Origin: Fuerstiella sp.
GTDB lineage: Bacteria > Planctomycetota > Planctomycetia > Planctomycetales > Planctomycetaceae
NCBI GenBank assembly: GCA_022447185.1
Contig: JAKVAY010000066.1
Span: 1 to 43,889, forward strand
Length of the DNA: 43,889 nucleotides
Direction: 5' to 3'
The stretch's first letter is position 1, and each line of letters starts with the position of its first letter. This document shows, in pieces, positions 43,794 through 43,889 of the stretch. The notes under the pieces are model-generated. The model was not told the DNA's origin and did not search any database. It was given only the letters and a program-made list of their open reading frames with translations. The position numbers and the translations under genes are program-made.

Positions 43794-43889
43794 TCACGCA
43801 CCTTCAAATACTGCGTCGTTTTTCCGTGCAGCCTCGTCCGAAACCGGGACATAACCGACTTCACGAGACAGTTCACCCGTGTTGTCCAG
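43794..43889 (-). CDS. pstS: Phosphate-binding protein PstS, C-terminal 31 residues (truncated by window end)
   Basis: Too short for a long frame but clear: the minus strand reads LDNTGELSREVGYVPVSDEA and ends FEGA-stop. The VGYVPxSDEA segment is the usual C-terminus of phosphate ABC transporter substrate-binding proteins, and its place directly before pstC fits. The rest of the gene and the operon promoter, with any Pho box, lie beyond the window. Confidence 0.8.
   Translation of the reverse strand: MDNTGELSREVGYVPVSDEAARKNDAVFEGA

Overview
The window looks like ordinary chromosome from a member of the Planctomycetota of moderate GC content. The assignment rests on gene content: a stand-alone Tat-exported DUF1501 protein, a Tat-exported Gfo/Idh/MocA oxidoreductase, a VWA protein with a long Gly/Met tract and an STN-like domain, a remnant of the planctomycete-type leucine-rich repeat, a YhaO/YhaN-like pair and a very large TPR lipoprotein. 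No prophage, insertion sequence, CRISPR array or rRNA operon is visible. There is one tRNA gene.

Layout. 1-5 kb: 3' end of a penicillin-binding protein, a convergent secreted CE15-like esterase, cyclopropane-fatty-acid synthase (cfa), and an ECF sigma factor coupled by an ATGA overlap to a small membrane protein that is probably its anti-sigma. 5-12 kb: a GT39-like membrane glycosyltransferase, then a two-gene operon of a YhaO-like protein that has lost all its recognisable catalytic motifs and an intact membrane-anchored SMC-like ATPase (YhaN type). 12-15.5 kb: a cupredoxin-like secreted protein, a 54-residue GTG-started membrane protein, an HlyD-type adaptor without a visible permease, and rsmE. 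15.9-22.3 kb: a Tat-exported oxidoreductase, an MFS-like protein coupled by a GTGA overlap to a degenerate PAS/AAA+/Fis regulator, a DUF2617-like protein and an RlmB-type rRNA methylase.

22.3-33 kb is rich in envelope proteins of unknown function: a ~30-repeat TPR lipoprotein, two small membrane or exported proteins, an HExxH peptidase, and a VWA/STN/Gly-Met protein whose apparent C-terminal half (helical repeats plus DUF2135-like domain) lies in the -1 frame after an A9 run. 33-36 kb: a glutamine amidotransferase, a convergent DUF1501 protein, tRNA-Pro(TGG) with a very strong UUCG terminator, and coding remnants. 36-39.3 kb: the three-gene proton-translocating transhydrogenase operon (pntAA-pntAB-pntB, minus strand). 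39.6 kb to the end: the phosphate operon pstS(partial)-pstC-pstA-pstB-phoU-phoB on the minus strand, with no phoR kinase in view.

The most unusual items are the catalytically dead YhaO partnered with a membrane-anchored YhaN, the probable -1 frameshift at A9 in the VWA/DUF2135 gene, the AAA+ regulator lacking the GAFTGA loop and normal Walker residues, and the very short membrane gene preceding the adaptor.
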